Positions 1 to 8,477 of a stretch of DNA of 64,000 nt are shown here, one piece after another; positions within the stretch are counted from its first letter, which is position 1; each line of letters begins with the position of its first letter. Location: contig NZ_AP024563.1 in the NCBI RefSeq assembly GCF_018409545.1, forward strand, positions 788,501 through 852,500. Reading direction: 5' to 3'. Under the pieces are notes generated by a model. The model did not search any database. It was not told where the DNA came from and was given only the letters and a program-made list of their open reading frames with translations. A program made the position numbers and the translations under genes. Source of the DNA: Allochromatium tepidum (GTDB lineage Bacteria > Pseudomonadota > Gammaproteobacteria > Chromatiales > Chromatiaceae).

Positions 1-1
1 T

Positions 2-257
2 GAGCAACTGGAGTCCGGGTTGAGCAGTCCCAACCGAATGGCCGGTCAACACCGGCAACATGGGCCGTGGTCAGCCGTCGAAACCCAGCTTGCGCCATAA
101 AAATTGCCTCGGCGTTCATCCTGAACAGAGAACAACCTTGCGATTCGACGTTGACCCCGACCATGGAGCGTGAAACCTTCACGCTTGTAGATAACCTATC
201 TACAATGAAAAATTCTGATGAAAAATGAAGAAAAAATCAAGAATTGTTTTTTGCTCC
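2..257 (+). repeat. 256-bp dispersed repeat, copy A
   Basis: Bases 2-257 recur almost unchanged at 49823-50077. I count four substitutions and one 1-base deletion (a G of the GTGG near base 69 is missing in the other copy). Both copies have the same orientation and both end within the first codons of a gene: here 11 codons of the large membrane protein starting at 225, there the VanZ-like gene. Base 1 already differs from the other copy, so the left edge may be here. Internal dyads lie at 41-56, 114-126, 168-184 and 186-204. There is no recognisable transposase inside. It may be a MITE-like element or a duplicated upstream region. Confidence 0.93.
168..204 (+). promoter_or_regulatory. Tandem palindromes with identical ACC spacers (candidate double operator)
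   Basis: Two perfect inverted repeats sit one base apart. The first has 7-bp arms GCGTGAA/TTCACGC (168-174, 178-184). The second has 8-bp arms TGTAGATA/TATCTACA (186-193, 197-204). Both have the 3-base centre ACC, and the centres are 19 bp apart, close to two helical turns. They end about 20 bp before the start codon at 225, where a repressor or dimeric regulator would act. The copy at 49988-50024 is identical. The regulator is unknown; the pair could also fold as hairpins in single strands. Confidence 0.5.
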
Positions 258-3200
258 AGTCCCGGACGGTTTGCCGTATGGATGATTCTCCTGGTATTGG
301 CGCTGCCGCCGGCGCGTGCCGAGGCCCAAACTCTGTTCCCACCCGCCGAGTCCACGGCTCGATCGGGCAGCGACGAAAGTACCGGGATCGCGATCCCCAA
401 GTCACTCGAACCCTGGGTTCCCTGGGTGCTGGAGCAGGGACCGAACGGACGCGACCGGCGCGCCTGTCCGCTGGACGCGCGCGGCGTGAACCGGCTCTGC
501 GCCTGGCCGGGCCTGTTGCAGCTCGAACTGGACGCCGGGGGCGGCCGCTTCGAGCAGGTCTGGGAGCTGAAGGCCGAGGACTGGATCTCGCTGCCGGGCG
601 ACGTCGATCTCTGGCCGCAGGACGTGCGCGCCGATGACGTGCCACTGCCGGTCACGGCGCGCGACGGACGTCCGGCGGCCCAGCTACCCGCCGGCCGACA
701 TCGTCTGACCGGACGCTTCCAGTGGCGCGAGCGTCCCGAATCCCTCCCGCTGCCCCCCGAGACCGGACTCCTGACCCTGGCGCTCGATGGACGCGCACCG
801 ATCTCGCCGCGACTGGACCGGGACGCTCGGCTCTGGTTGCGCGATCCCGGCCAGACGCGCGCGGACGGGGAGGGCGATCATCTGCGGCTGGAGGTCTATC
901 GACGTATCGATGACGACCTGCCGCTGCGCATCCTGACCCGGCTCGAACTGGAGGTGTCCGGGCGCGCCCGCGAGATCCGGCTCGGCCCGGTCCTGCTGCC
1001 CGACGGCATCCCCTCGAATGTCGTCAGTCCCCTGCCGACCCGTCTGGAGCCGGATGGCACGCTGCGCGTCCAGGTGCGTCCCGGACGCTGGGTGCTGGAG
1101 GTCGCGAGCCACCATCCGGGCGCTGTGACCCGACTGGCGCGACCGGCCGATCTCGCCGCACCCTGGCCCGCGCGTGAGGTCTGGGCCTTCGCCGCCCAGC
1201 CCGAACGCCGCCGCGTCGAGCTGTCGGGCCTGGAGAGGCTCGACCCGAGCCAGACCGGGCTTCCGGGCGATTGGGCGCGGCTACCGGTCTATGCGGCCGG
1301 CCCAGGTGCGGTGCTCACATTCACCGAGCAGGGACGCGGCGACACGGACCCCGAACCGGATCGACTGCGGCTCGCGCGCGAGATCTGGCTCGACTTCGAC
1401 GGACAGGGCTATAGCGCGCGCGATCGTCTCGACGGCGATCTGACCCGAAGCCGGCGGCTGGAGGCCGCACCCGGTCTCGATCTGGGTCAGGCGCGGGTCG
1501 ACGGCGAGCCGGTGCTCATCACCCGGCTCGATGCCGACGCACCGCCCGGTGTCGAGGTGCGGCGCGGTCGCCTGGATCTGGTCGCCGACAGCCGTCTCGA
1601 CGCCAAATCCGACTGGATACCGGCCTCGGGCTGGTCGCTGGTGCTCGACGGCGCGACCAGTCGGCTGCATCTGCCGCCGGGCTGGGATCTGCTGGCCGTT
1701 TCCGGGGTCGACAATCGTCCCGACACCTGGCTGACGCGCTGGACGCTGCTCGATCTGTTCCTAGTGCTGATCCCGGCGCTCGGCGTCGGGCGTCTGTGGG
1801 GACTGGGCTGGGGTGCGCTGGCGCTCGTGACGCTGGCGCTCACCTGGCTCGAACCCGGTGCGCCGCGTCTGGTGTGGTTGCATCTGCTGGCCGCGGCTGC
1901 ATTGTTGCGTCTGCTGCCCGATCAGGGCGAATCGCGCGGGCTGGCGCGCTGGCGCACCTTCGTGCTCTGGTATCGGCGGCTGGCGGTGCTCGCGCTACTG
2001 GCGATCGGTCTGCCCTTCCTGGTCTCCGAGGTCCGCGGCGGACTCTATCCGCAGCTCGCCCAGCCGTACTGGAGTTCGACCGGCGGCGTGGCGGGCGCCC
2101 GAGCACCGGCGCCGACCTTCGCCTTCGAGAAGACGCTGACGGAGTCGGACGCACTCTTGCCTCAAGCCGAACCGGAGCCGGCACGTCGTGAAGGCAAGGT
2201 CTACGCCCCCTCATCGCTGGCGCGCCCAGCCGCGCCGCCACCGCCCCTGGAACGGCTCGACCCCAAGGCCCTGGTCCAGACCGGGCCGGGCATCCCGGAC
2301 TGGCAGTGGCGTCAGGTCGATCTGAGCTGGACCGGACCCGTCGGACCGAACGATGGGGCACGACTCTGGTGGCTGACGCCTGGCCGGCGTCTCGTGCTCG
2401 TATTCGTCGCCGGTCTGCTGCTGGTCGCGCTGGGACTGCGGCTATCGGATCTGAGTCTCTCGGGGGCGGATTTAAAACAGCGCTTGCAAAGTAAGTTTCG
2501 CGCCGGTGCTCCGCTGTCGCTGTTGGTGCCGGCTCTGATCCTGGGAGCGATGCTGACCCCACGTCCGACCCTGGCCGCCGACTTCCCGAGTCCGGCCCTC
2601 CTGGACGAACTGCGCACACGCCTGCTCGCGCCGCCCGAGTGTCTGCCCGAATGTCTGACGCTCGCCGGCCTCGTCCTGCGCGCCGAACCGGAGCGTTTGA
2701 CCCTGGATCTGACCCTGGACGCGGCGACGGCGATGGCCGCCGAGATCCTCGATGCCCGCTCGGGCTGGTCGCCGAGTTCGGTGATTCTCGATGGCGTCGT
2801 GCTGGAACGCCTGCGCCGCGACGGCGATGGACGTCTGCTGATCCCGCTCGATCCGGGCCGGCATCGGTTGCAGTTGACCGGCGCGCTCGGCGCCGAGACG
2901 CGCATCGACCTGCCGCTGGCGCTCGATCCGCGCCGGGTCGAGGTCGTCGCGGCCGACGGCTGGCGGGTCGAGGGCATCCGTACCGATGGTCGGCCTGGAC
3001 GCCAGATCCAACTGATCCGTCTGGCGAGCGCCGAGTCCGAGGGCGAGCGGCCACTGACCCAGGACGCCCTGCCGCCGCTGCTCCTGATCGAACGCCGGCT
3101 CGAATTCGGACTCGACTGGCGAGTCGAGACGCGGGTCAGTCGGCTCTCGGCGCCCGAGTTTCCCGCGCTGGTCCCAGTACCGCTGCTGCCGGGCGAGTCG

Positions 3201-4493
3201 GTCCAGACGGCGGCCCTCCAGGTCGAGGGCGGACAGGTCCGGGTCGCGCTCGCTCCGGGACAGACCGAGCTACGCTGGACCTCCAGCCTCAAACCCGTGG
3301 CCGAACTCGAATTGACGGCCGGCACGGATCCGCGTCTGACCGAATCCTGGTGGCTGGATCTCAGCCCGATCTGGCATCTGGACGGCATGGATCTGGCCCC
3401 GATCCATCATCGGGGCCAGGGCGAGCGCTGGCTGCCGCACTGGCGTCCGCTGCCCGGCGAGTCCCTGCGCCTACGGATCAGTCGTCCCGAGGGTGTGCCC
3501 GGTCCCACGTTGACGTTGGATCGCGTCGATGTCCAGGTCGAACCCGGACGGCGCGGCACGGACACGACCCTGACCCTGACGGCGCGGAGCACTCAGGGCG
3601 GCGTCTACAGGCTCCGGTTGCCCGAGGGCGCCGAGACCCGAACCCTGAGCATCGATGGCCGTACCCTTCCGCTGCCGAGCGGCCAGACGACATTGGTCGA
3701 GCTGCCGCTGGTGCCCGGCACTCAGGAGATGCTGGTCGGCTGGCGTCTGGAGTCACCGCTGACGGCGAGCTTCAGCCCGGCCGGCCCGGATCTGGGACAG
3801 ACCGCAGTCAATCTCACCCAGCGGCTACGTCTGCCCGATGACCGCTGGGTGCTGTTCGCCTGGGGTCCGGGGATCGGGCCGGCGGTGCTGTTCTGGGGGC
3901 TGTTCGTGGTACTGGTCGGCGTGGCGCTGGTGCTCGGGCGGGTGCGTCTGACGCCGCTGCGCCGGTACGACTGGCTGCTGCTCGGTCTGGGGCTGGCACT
4001 GTCCGAGGTCTGGGTGGCGCTGCTGATCGGCGGCTGGCTGTTCGCGCTCGGCTGGCGCCGGCGTCTGAATACGGCCGGCGTGCTCTGGTGGCGCTTCAAT
4101 CTGCTCCAGTTCGGGCTGGTGCTGCTCACGCTCCTGGCGCTGTCGGCCCTGATCGGCGCCGTCCGGCAGGGTCTGCTCGGCTATCCCGAGATGTGGATTC
4201 GCGGTCATGGCTCGAGTGCGACCCTGTTGAACTGGTATCAGGATCGCGGCGGTCCGCGTCTGCCCGAGGTCTGGGTGATCTCGGTGCCGCTGTGGGTCTA
4301 TCGCGCGCTCATGCTCGCCTGGGCGCTGTGGCTGGCTGTGCGGCTACTCGACTGGCTGCGCTGGGGCTGGCAGGGCTTCGCGCATCCGAGTCCTTGGCTG
4401 GATCGCCCCAAGCCGGGGGCCGGGCCGGATCCCGAATCCGAACCTTTGCGGCTCGACGGCTATGGCCGGGGCGACGCGGCCGGGCGCGGATGA
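225..4493 (+). CDS. Giant exported multi-TM protein of unknown function
   Basis: This is a protein of 1422 residues that I do not recognise. The N-terminus (basic KKKSR, hydrophobic core, then AEAQ) looks like a signal peptide. Residues about 40-500 are a soluble, beta-rich region full of Arg/Asp/Leu/Pro. Membrane segments cluster at about 505-610, 722-745 and 763-780; a second soluble block (780-1200) follows, and then five or six TM segments at about 1205-1390. The tail is hydrophilic. The first 11 codons lie inside the 256-bp repeat, so the native start may be ATG 282, which would still give a short signal peptide. Neither start has a good Shine-Dalgarno sequence. An envelope role is inferred only from topology. 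Confidence 0.85.
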   Translation: MKKKSRIVFCSSPGRFAVWMILLVLALPPARAEAQTLFPPAESTARSGSDESTGIAIPKSLEPWVPWVLEQGPNGRDRRACPLDARGVNRLCAWPGLLQLELDAGGGRFEQVWELKAEDWISLPGDVDLWPQDVRADDVPLPVTARDGRPAAQLPAGRHRLTGRFQWRERPESLPLPPETGLLTLALDGRAPISPRLDRDARLWLRDPGQTRADGEGDHLRLEVYRRIDDDLPLRILTRLELEVSGRAREIRLGPVLLPDGIPSNVVSPLPTRLEPDGTLRVQVRPGRWVLEVASHHPGAVTRLARPADLAAPWPAREVWAFAAQPERRRVELSGLERLDPSQTGLPGDWARLPVYAAGPGAVLTFTEQGRGDTDPEPDRLRLAREIWLDFDGQGYSARDRLDGDLTRSRRLEAAPGLDLGQARVDGEPVLITRLDADAPPGVEVRRGRLDLVADSRLDAKSDWIPASGWSLVLDGATSRLHLPPGWDLLAVSGVDNRPDTWLTRWTLLDLFLVLIPALGVGRLWGLGWGALALVTLALTWLEPGAPRLVWLHLLAAAALLRLLPDQGESRGLARWRTFVLWYRRLAVLALLAIGLPFLVSEVRGGLYPQLAQPYWSSTGGVAGARAPAPTFAFEKTLTESDALLPQAEPEPARREGKVYAPSSLARPAAPPPPLERLDPKALVQTGPGIPDWQWRQVDLSWTGPVGPNDGARLWWLTPGRRLVLVFVAGLLLVALGLRLSDLSLSGADLKQRLQSKFRAGAPLSLLVPALILGAMLTPRPTLAADFPSPALLDELRTRLLAPPECLPECLTLAGLVLRAEPERLTLDLTLDAATAMAAEILDARSGWSPSSVILDGVVLERLRRDGDGRLLIPLDPGRHRLQLTGALGAETRIDLPLALDPRRVEVVAADGWRVEGIRTDGRPGRQIQLIRLASAESEGERPLTQDALPPLLLIERRLEFGLDWRVETRVSRLSAPEFPALVPVPLLPGESVQTAALQVEGGQVRVALAPGQTELRWTSSLKPVAELELTAGTDPRLTESWWLDLSPIWHLDGMDLAPIHHRGQGERWLPHWRPLPGESLRLRISRPEGVPGPTLTLDRVDVQVEPGRRGTDTTLTLTARSTQGGVYRLRLPEGAETRTLSIDGRTLPLPSGQTTLVELPLVPGTQEMLVGWRLESPLTASFSPAGPDLGQTAVNLTQRLRLPDDRWVLFAWGPGIGPAVLFWGLFVVLVGVALVLGRVRLTPLRRYDWLLLGLGLALSEVWVALLIGGWLFALGWRRRLNTAGVLWWRFNLLQFGLVLLTLLALSALIGAVRQGLLGYPEMWIRGHGSSATLLNWYQDRGGPRLPEVWVISVPLWVYRALMLAWALWLAVRLLDWLRWGWQGFAHPSPWLDRPKPGAGPDPESEPLRLDGYGRGDAAGRG

Positions 4494-4500
4494 TCCGGAT

Positions 4501-4525
4501 CAAGGCGGCGCCTGTCGCCGCCTTG
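4501..4525 (+). terminator. Stem-loop after the giant membrane protein
   Basis: A perfect 10-bp GC-rich stem (4501-4510 with 4516-4525) and a 5-base loop begin 8 bases after the stop of the preceding gene. No T-run follows, so this may be a weak or Rho-assisted terminator or an mRNA-stabilising hairpin. Confidence 0.45.
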
Positions 4526-4578
4526 CAGAATCGCGTCCAGCCTTCGTCCATCCATTCATCCAGCGAGTCGATCCAACC

Positions 4579-5019
4579 ATGGCATCCATCATCACCGACG
4601 CCTTCACCCATGATCATCATGCCTGCGACCACCTGCTGGCTGCCGCCGAGAAGAGCCTGAGCAGCGGCGACTGGGAGGTCATCGCTCAGGCGTCCGAGGC
4701 GCTGATCTCGGCCGTCAACCATCATTTCGACGTCGAGGAGCAGACGCTCTTCCCGCGTTTGGCGAGCATCTATCGGGTCGCGTCCAATCCGATCGAGGTC
4801 ATGTGCTCCGAGCACGCCCAGATGCGCGCGCTACTCGGCGATCTGGGCGAGGCGGTGGCGCAGCGCGACCGCGACACCTGTCAGGGCGTGCTGGAGACCT
4901 TCCATTTCCTCACCCAGCAGCACAACTCCAAGGAAGAGATCGTGCTCTATCCCATGGCCGATGGCGCGCTGCGCGATCAGGCGACCGAGATCGCCGGGCT
5001 GGTGGCGCGTGAGTCCTGA
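4579..5019 (+). CDS. Hemerythrin-domain protein
   Basis: This is a 146-residue helical protein of the HHE/hemerythrin family, which binds O2 or NO at a di-iron site or acts in iron and redox sensing. Candidate iron ligands occur in the expected order: HDHH near residues 11-14, HHFDVEE at 48-54, EHAQ at 78-81, and HNSKEE at 115-120. ATG 4579 is the first start that keeps the usual N-terminal histidine motif close to the N-terminus. The gene overlaps the next one (GTG at 5009), suggesting translational coupling. With the DUF2249 and NnrS/COX1-like neighbours it forms a group often linked to nitrosative or oxygen stress; that role is inference. Confidence 0.88.
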   Translation: MASIITDAFTHDHHACDHLLAAAEKSLSSGDWEVIAQASEALISAVNHHFDVEEQTLFPRLASIYRVASNPIEVMCSEHAQMRALLGDLGEAVAQRDRDTCQGVLETFHFLTQQHNSKEEIVLYPMADGALRDQATEIAGLVARES

Positions 5020-5236
5020 GACCGGCGAGACATTCCAGCTCGACGTGCGCCGGCTCGAACCGCCCGAGCCGCTCGAACGCATCCTCGACACGCTCGCCGA
5101 CATGCCCAGGGACGCGCGACTGCGGGTCGTGCATCGGCGCGAGCCGTTTCCGCTCTACGATCTGCTGCGCCGTCTGGGCTATCAGTGGCATACCGAGGGC
5201 GCGGACGAGTATTTCGAGATCCTCATCCGGTCCTGA
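5009..5236 (+). CDS. DUF2249-domain small protein
   Basis: This is a 75-residue protein with the DUF2249 pattern: an early LDVR strand, a central helix PLERILDTLADMP, then a histidine-containing strand VVHRREPFPLYDLLRRLGY. DUF2249 resembles a TusA/SirA-like small alpha-beta fold and often accompanies hemerythrin domains. GTG 5009 overlaps the end of the hemerythrin gene by 11 bases, implying coupled expression. The biochemical role is unknown. An upstream in-frame ATG at 4961 lies inside the hemerythrin gene and would add sequence atypical of the family. Confidence 0.8.
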   Translation: MSPETGETFQLDVRRLEPPEPLERILDTLADMPRDARLRVVHRREPFPLYDLLRRLGYQWHTEGADEYFEILIRS

Positions 5237-5251
5237 AGCGGAGATCGCACC

Positions 5252-6532
5252 GTGCTCAATACCGCCGGACTCAGTCTGGATCAGGCCCCGCCGATCCGGG
5301 TGCCCTTCGCCTTCTTCCTGGCCGCGCCGTTCTTCGTCCTCCTGGCAGGCGTGCTGCTGCTGTGGCAGGGTGAGGCGGTCCTGCTGACGCGCTGGTCGCC
5401 GAGTGCCCTGGCGCTGACCCATCTGATCGCACTCGGTTTTCTGACCCAGGTGATGCTGGGCGCCTTGTTCCAGATGCTGCCGGTGCTGATCGGTGCGCGT
5501 GTGCCGGGGGCGACCTGGATCGCGTCGCTGGTGCAGGGGTGCCTGATCCTGGGGACGCTGGCGCTCGTGGCCGGACTTCAATGGGGCGGGACGGTCCGGC
5601 TCAGTTTGGGGGCGGGTGCGCTCGCGCTCGGGCTGACCCTGTTCATGGGTGCCGCCGGGGTCGCGCTCGCGCGTGGCAGGGGCGCACCGCGCACGCTCCA
5701 GGCGATGCGGCTGGCGCTCTTCGGACTGCTGATGACACTGCTGCTCGGCGTGTTGCTGGTGGCCGGTCTGCTCGGCGTGCCGATCGGCGGGTTGACCGCT
5801 TGGGTCGATCTGCATCTCGGTTGGGCGCTGCTCGGCTGGGTCGGGATGCTGATCCTGGGGGTCGGCTATCAGGTGGTGCCCATGTTCCATGTCACGCCGG
5901 CCTATCCGGCCTGGCTGGCGCGATCGGCGGCCTGGCTGATCCTGAGCGGCTTATTGATCGCGACCGCGTTCACGCTCATGGGTTGGAGTGGTGCGGCGGT
6001 CTGGGGATTCGGACCTGCGGTTGGAGTCCTGGCCGTTTTCGCCGTCGTGACCCTGGATCGACAGCGCCGGCGTGTGCGTCCGCGTATCGATGTCACGCTG
6101 CTGCACTGGTGGAGCGCCATGCTGAGCGCATTGCTGGCCGCACTGGTCTGGTTGTTCGGCGGACGACCGGAACTCATCGGCGTCCTGGTCCTGATCGGCG
6201 TCGGCCTCGGACTGCCGAGCGGGATGCTGTTCAAGATCATGCCCTTTCTGAGCTGGTTCCATCTCCAGCATCGGCAGGTCGCGGCACGGCGTTTCGACGT
6301 GCGGCTACCGCACATGCAGGCGTTCATCCCCGAGCGCTCGGCGCGCGTTCAGTTCGGGCTGCATCTGGGCGCGTTGTCGGCATTGACGTCGGCGGCCATC
6401 TGGCCGGACAAGACCTGGAGCGCCGGGCTGATGGCGCTCGGCGCGCTCATGCTGATGGGGGCCGCCGCGTTACTGAGCCGGCTCCAGTTCGACTGCTATG
6501 GACGCTATCTCGAAATCGGTCGACGCTTGTAG
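5252..6532 (+). CDS. Multi-TM protein, NnrS / heme-copper oxidase subunit I-like
   Basis: This is a 426-residue, almost wholly hydrophobic protein with about 12 TM helices. A conserved stretch near residues 50-80 has histidine, glycines and GALFQMLPVLIGAR, as in NnrS and in COX1-like proteins of sulfur bacteria. More histidines lie in membrane or loop positions (MFHVTPAY, LLHWWSAM, SWFHLQHRQ), compatible with heme or metal binding. The start is GTG 5252, 15 bases after the DUF2249 stop, so the three genes form one unit. A role in NO handling is inferred from NnrS and hemerythrin association. The COX1-like label is uncertain. Confidence 0.7.
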   Translation: MLNTAGLSLDQAPPIRVPFAFFLAAPFFVLLAGVLLLWQGEAVLLTRWSPSALALTHLIALGFLTQVMLGALFQMLPVLIGARVPGATWIASLVQGCLILGTLALVAGLQWGGTVRLSLGAGALALGLTLFMGAAGVALARGRGAPRTLQAMRLALFGLLMTLLLGVLLVAGLLGVPIGGLTAWVDLHLGWALLGWVGMLILGVGYQVVPMFHVTPAYPAWLARSAAWLILSGLLIATAFTLMGWSGAAVWGFGPAVGVLAVFAVVTLDRQRRRVRPRIDVTLLHWWSAMLSALLAALVWLFGGRPELIGVLVLIGVGLGLPSGMLFKIMPFLSWFHLQHRQVAARRFDVRLPHMQAFIPERSARVQFGLHLGALSALTSAAIWPDKTWSAGLMALGALMLMGAAALLSRLQFDCYGRYLEIGRRL

Positions 6533-6551
6533 ACCGCTTGCGAATCCGGCA

Positions 6552-6989
6552 TCACAGCAATTTCACGAGTGCCGCGATCGCGGCGACTTGGGCGAACGTC
6601 AAGGGCACGAGCCATTTCAGCAGATCGATCTTGACGCGCGCAACTTCACCGCGCACACGTTCGATATCGAGCTTGAGTTCGGAACGGAGCTGTTCGATCT
6701 CCAGCTTGAGATCGGCCCGTAACTGCTCGATCTCTTTTTGCAGTCGCTGCTCGGTGATTCGCAGGTCGGCTCGCACCTGCTCGATCTCGAGTTTGAGATT
6801 CGCCTGTACCTGCTCGATCTCCTTTTGCAACCGCAGCTCGGATTCGCGCACATGCCCCTGTGTGGCCAGCTCGGGCAGATGCGGATAGCGATCCTCCAGC
6901 CGCTCGAACGCCTCGGCGATCACCCGCGCTCGGGTGCGATCGTCAGGGGCGGTGCTCAGGGCTTCATACAGTTCGACGACGGAACTCAT
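6552..6989 (-). CDS. Coiled-coil protein with C-terminal membrane anchor (DUF1640-like)
   Basis: This is a protein of about 145 residues. A short helical head (VVELYEALSTAPDD, then RARVIAEAFERLEDR) is followed by a long heptad region built from near-repeats such as LQKEIEQ and LKLEIEQ, and a single C-terminal TM segment (LLKWLVPLTFAQVAAIAALVKLL). This is the layout of bacterial DUF1640/CCDC90-like coiled-coil anchors. ATG 6989 is preferred because a GGAG lies 9 bases upstream; ATG 6995 and TTG 7004 are alternatives. The charged heptads cause internal DNA repetition at about 6650-6840. It converges with the upstream gene, 19 bases apart. Function is unknown. Confidence 0.75.
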   Translation of the reverse strand: MSSVVELYEALSTAPDDRTRARVIAEAFERLEDRYPHLPELATQGHVRESELRLQKEIEQVQANLKLEIEQVRADLRITEQRLQKEIEQLRADLKLEIEQLRSELKLDIERVRGEVARVKIDLLKWLVPLTFAQVAAIAALVKLL

Positions 6990-7068
6990 GGGCATGATCT
7001 CCAAACCAGATCCTGTTGTGCCCTAGAGTACCCATCGATCGCCCCGGAGCCAAGCCACCCGGACGCGC

Positions 7069-8472
7069 TCAACTCTTGCGCTGAGTGAAACGCTTGAGCC
7101 GCTGCTTCTTGGCGATCTGACGCGCCGTGAGCGTGTTGCGCTTGCCCTGATAGGGATTGGAACCGCTCTTGAACTCCAGCCGCAGCGGAGTGCCGAGCAG
7201 ATCGAGTTCCTTGCGGAAGCGGTTGATGAGATAGCGCTTGTAGGTCTCGGGGACCACGTCGGTCTGGTTGCCGTGGATGACGATGATCGGCGGATTGCGT
7301 CCGCCCTGGTGGGCATAGCGCAGCTTGATGCGCCGGCCCTTGACCAACGGCGGCTGATGCTCCATCACCGCCGCTTCCAGCAGCCGCGTCAGCTCGGGCG
7401 TCGACAGATCGCGGGTGGCATTGGCATAGGCCAGATCCACATCGTCGAGCAAATGGCCGACACCACTGCCGTACAGCGCCGAGACCCGGTGCAGCTTGGC
7501 GAAATCCAGAAACGCCAGCTTGCGCGCGAACTGATCGCGCACCCGATTGCGCGCATCCGGGTCCAGCCCGTCCCATTTGTTGATCGCCACCACCAGCGCC
7601 CGCCCGCTGTCGATGATGTGCCCGGCGAGCGTGGCGTCCTGCTCGCCGATGCCTTCGTGCGCATCGATCACCAGGATGATGACGTTGGCTTCCTCGATTG
7701 CTTGCAGGGTCTTGATGACGCTGAATTTCTCGATCGGGTCATGGACGCGCGCGCGGCGCCGCAGTCCGGCCGTGTCGATCAGGGTGTAACGCTGATCGTG
7801 GCCGGGACGCTCGAAGGGGATGAAGATACTGTCGCGCGTGGTGCCCGGACTGTCGAACGTGACCTGCCGTTCCTCGCCGAGCAAGCGGTTGATGAGCGTC
7901 GACTTGCCCGCATTCGGGCGCCCGACGACCGCGACCTTGATCCGGTCGTCCTCAGTCTCCGCCGCATCCTCATCCAGGCTTTCGGGCAGTTGCTCGAAGA
8001 CATGGTCGATGAGTCCGCGGATGCCCAGGCCCTGGGTCGCGGACGCCGCCCAGGGGTCGCCCAGTCCGAGCCGATGGAAGTCGGTCACGGCCAGCGTTGG
8101 GTCCATGGTGTCGCTCTTGTTGACGACCAGGGTGATCGGCTTGCCGAGCCGGCGTAGCCGCCGGGCGATGTCGACGTCCTCGGGCGTGCAGCCGTCGCGG
8201 GTATCGACCATGAACAGCAGATGATCGGCCTCCTCGACGGCGCGCTGCACCTGTCGTTCCATCAGCGCTTCGATCCCCTCAGCGGCACTGCCGATGCCGC
8301 CGGTGTCGACGATGACATAGGGACGCGGTCCGATGCGACCGATGCCGTACTGGCGGTCGCGCGTCAGACCGGGAAAGTCGGCGACCAGGGCGTCCCGGGT
8401 GCGCGTGAGCCGGTTGAAGAGCGTCGATTTGCCGACGTTGGGGCGGCCGATCAGAGTGATGACGGGCAACAT
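7069..8472 (-). CDS. der: Ribosome-assembly GTPase Der (EngA)
   Basis: This is a 467-residue essential GTPase for 50S ribosome maturation. It has two tandem G domains, each with its P-loop ([15 protein letters not shown] near residue 8, [15 protein letters not shown] near 184), DTGG/DTAG G3 motifs and NKSD/NKWD G4 motifs. A C-terminal KH-like domain ends in the basic tail [13 protein letters not shown]. Length is typical. It is the last gene of the ndk-to-der operon, 5 bases after bamB, the common order in gammaproteobacteria. Confidence 0.98.
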   Translation of the reverse strand: MLPVITLIGRPNVGKSTLFNRLTRTRDALVADFPGLTRDRQYGIGRIGPRPYVIVDTGGIGSAAEGIEALMERQVQRAVEEADHLLFMVDTRDGCTPEDVDIARRLRRLGKPITLVVNKSDTMDPTLAVTDFHRLGLGDPWAASATQGLGIRGLIDHVFEQLPESLDEDAAETEDDRIKVAVVGRPNAGKSTLINRLLGEERQVTFDSPGTTRDSIFIPFERPGHDQRYTLIDTAGLRRRARVHDPIEKFSVIKTLQAIEEANVIILVIDAHEGIGEQDATLAGHIIDSGRALVVAINKWDGLDPDARNRVRDQFARKLAFLDFAKLHRVSALYGSGVGHLLDDVDLAYANATRDLSTPELTRLLEAAVMEHQPPLVKGRRIKLRYAHQGGRNPPIIVIHGNQTDVVPETYKRYLINRFRKELDLLGTPLRLEFKSGSNPYQGKRNTLTARQIAKKQRLKRFTQRKS

Positions 8473-8477
8473 GCGGA

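Noticed and set aside
1840-3054. Open frame of 404 codons on the minus strand
   Set aside because: It is Arg/Pro/Ser-rich, antisense to the large membrane protein, and has no domain or ribosome-binding site.
6650-6840. Internal DNA repeats resembling a small array
   Set aside because: They encode heptads of a coiled coil (LQKEIEQ/LKLEIEQ-type); no constant repeat plus variable spacer, so not CRISPR.
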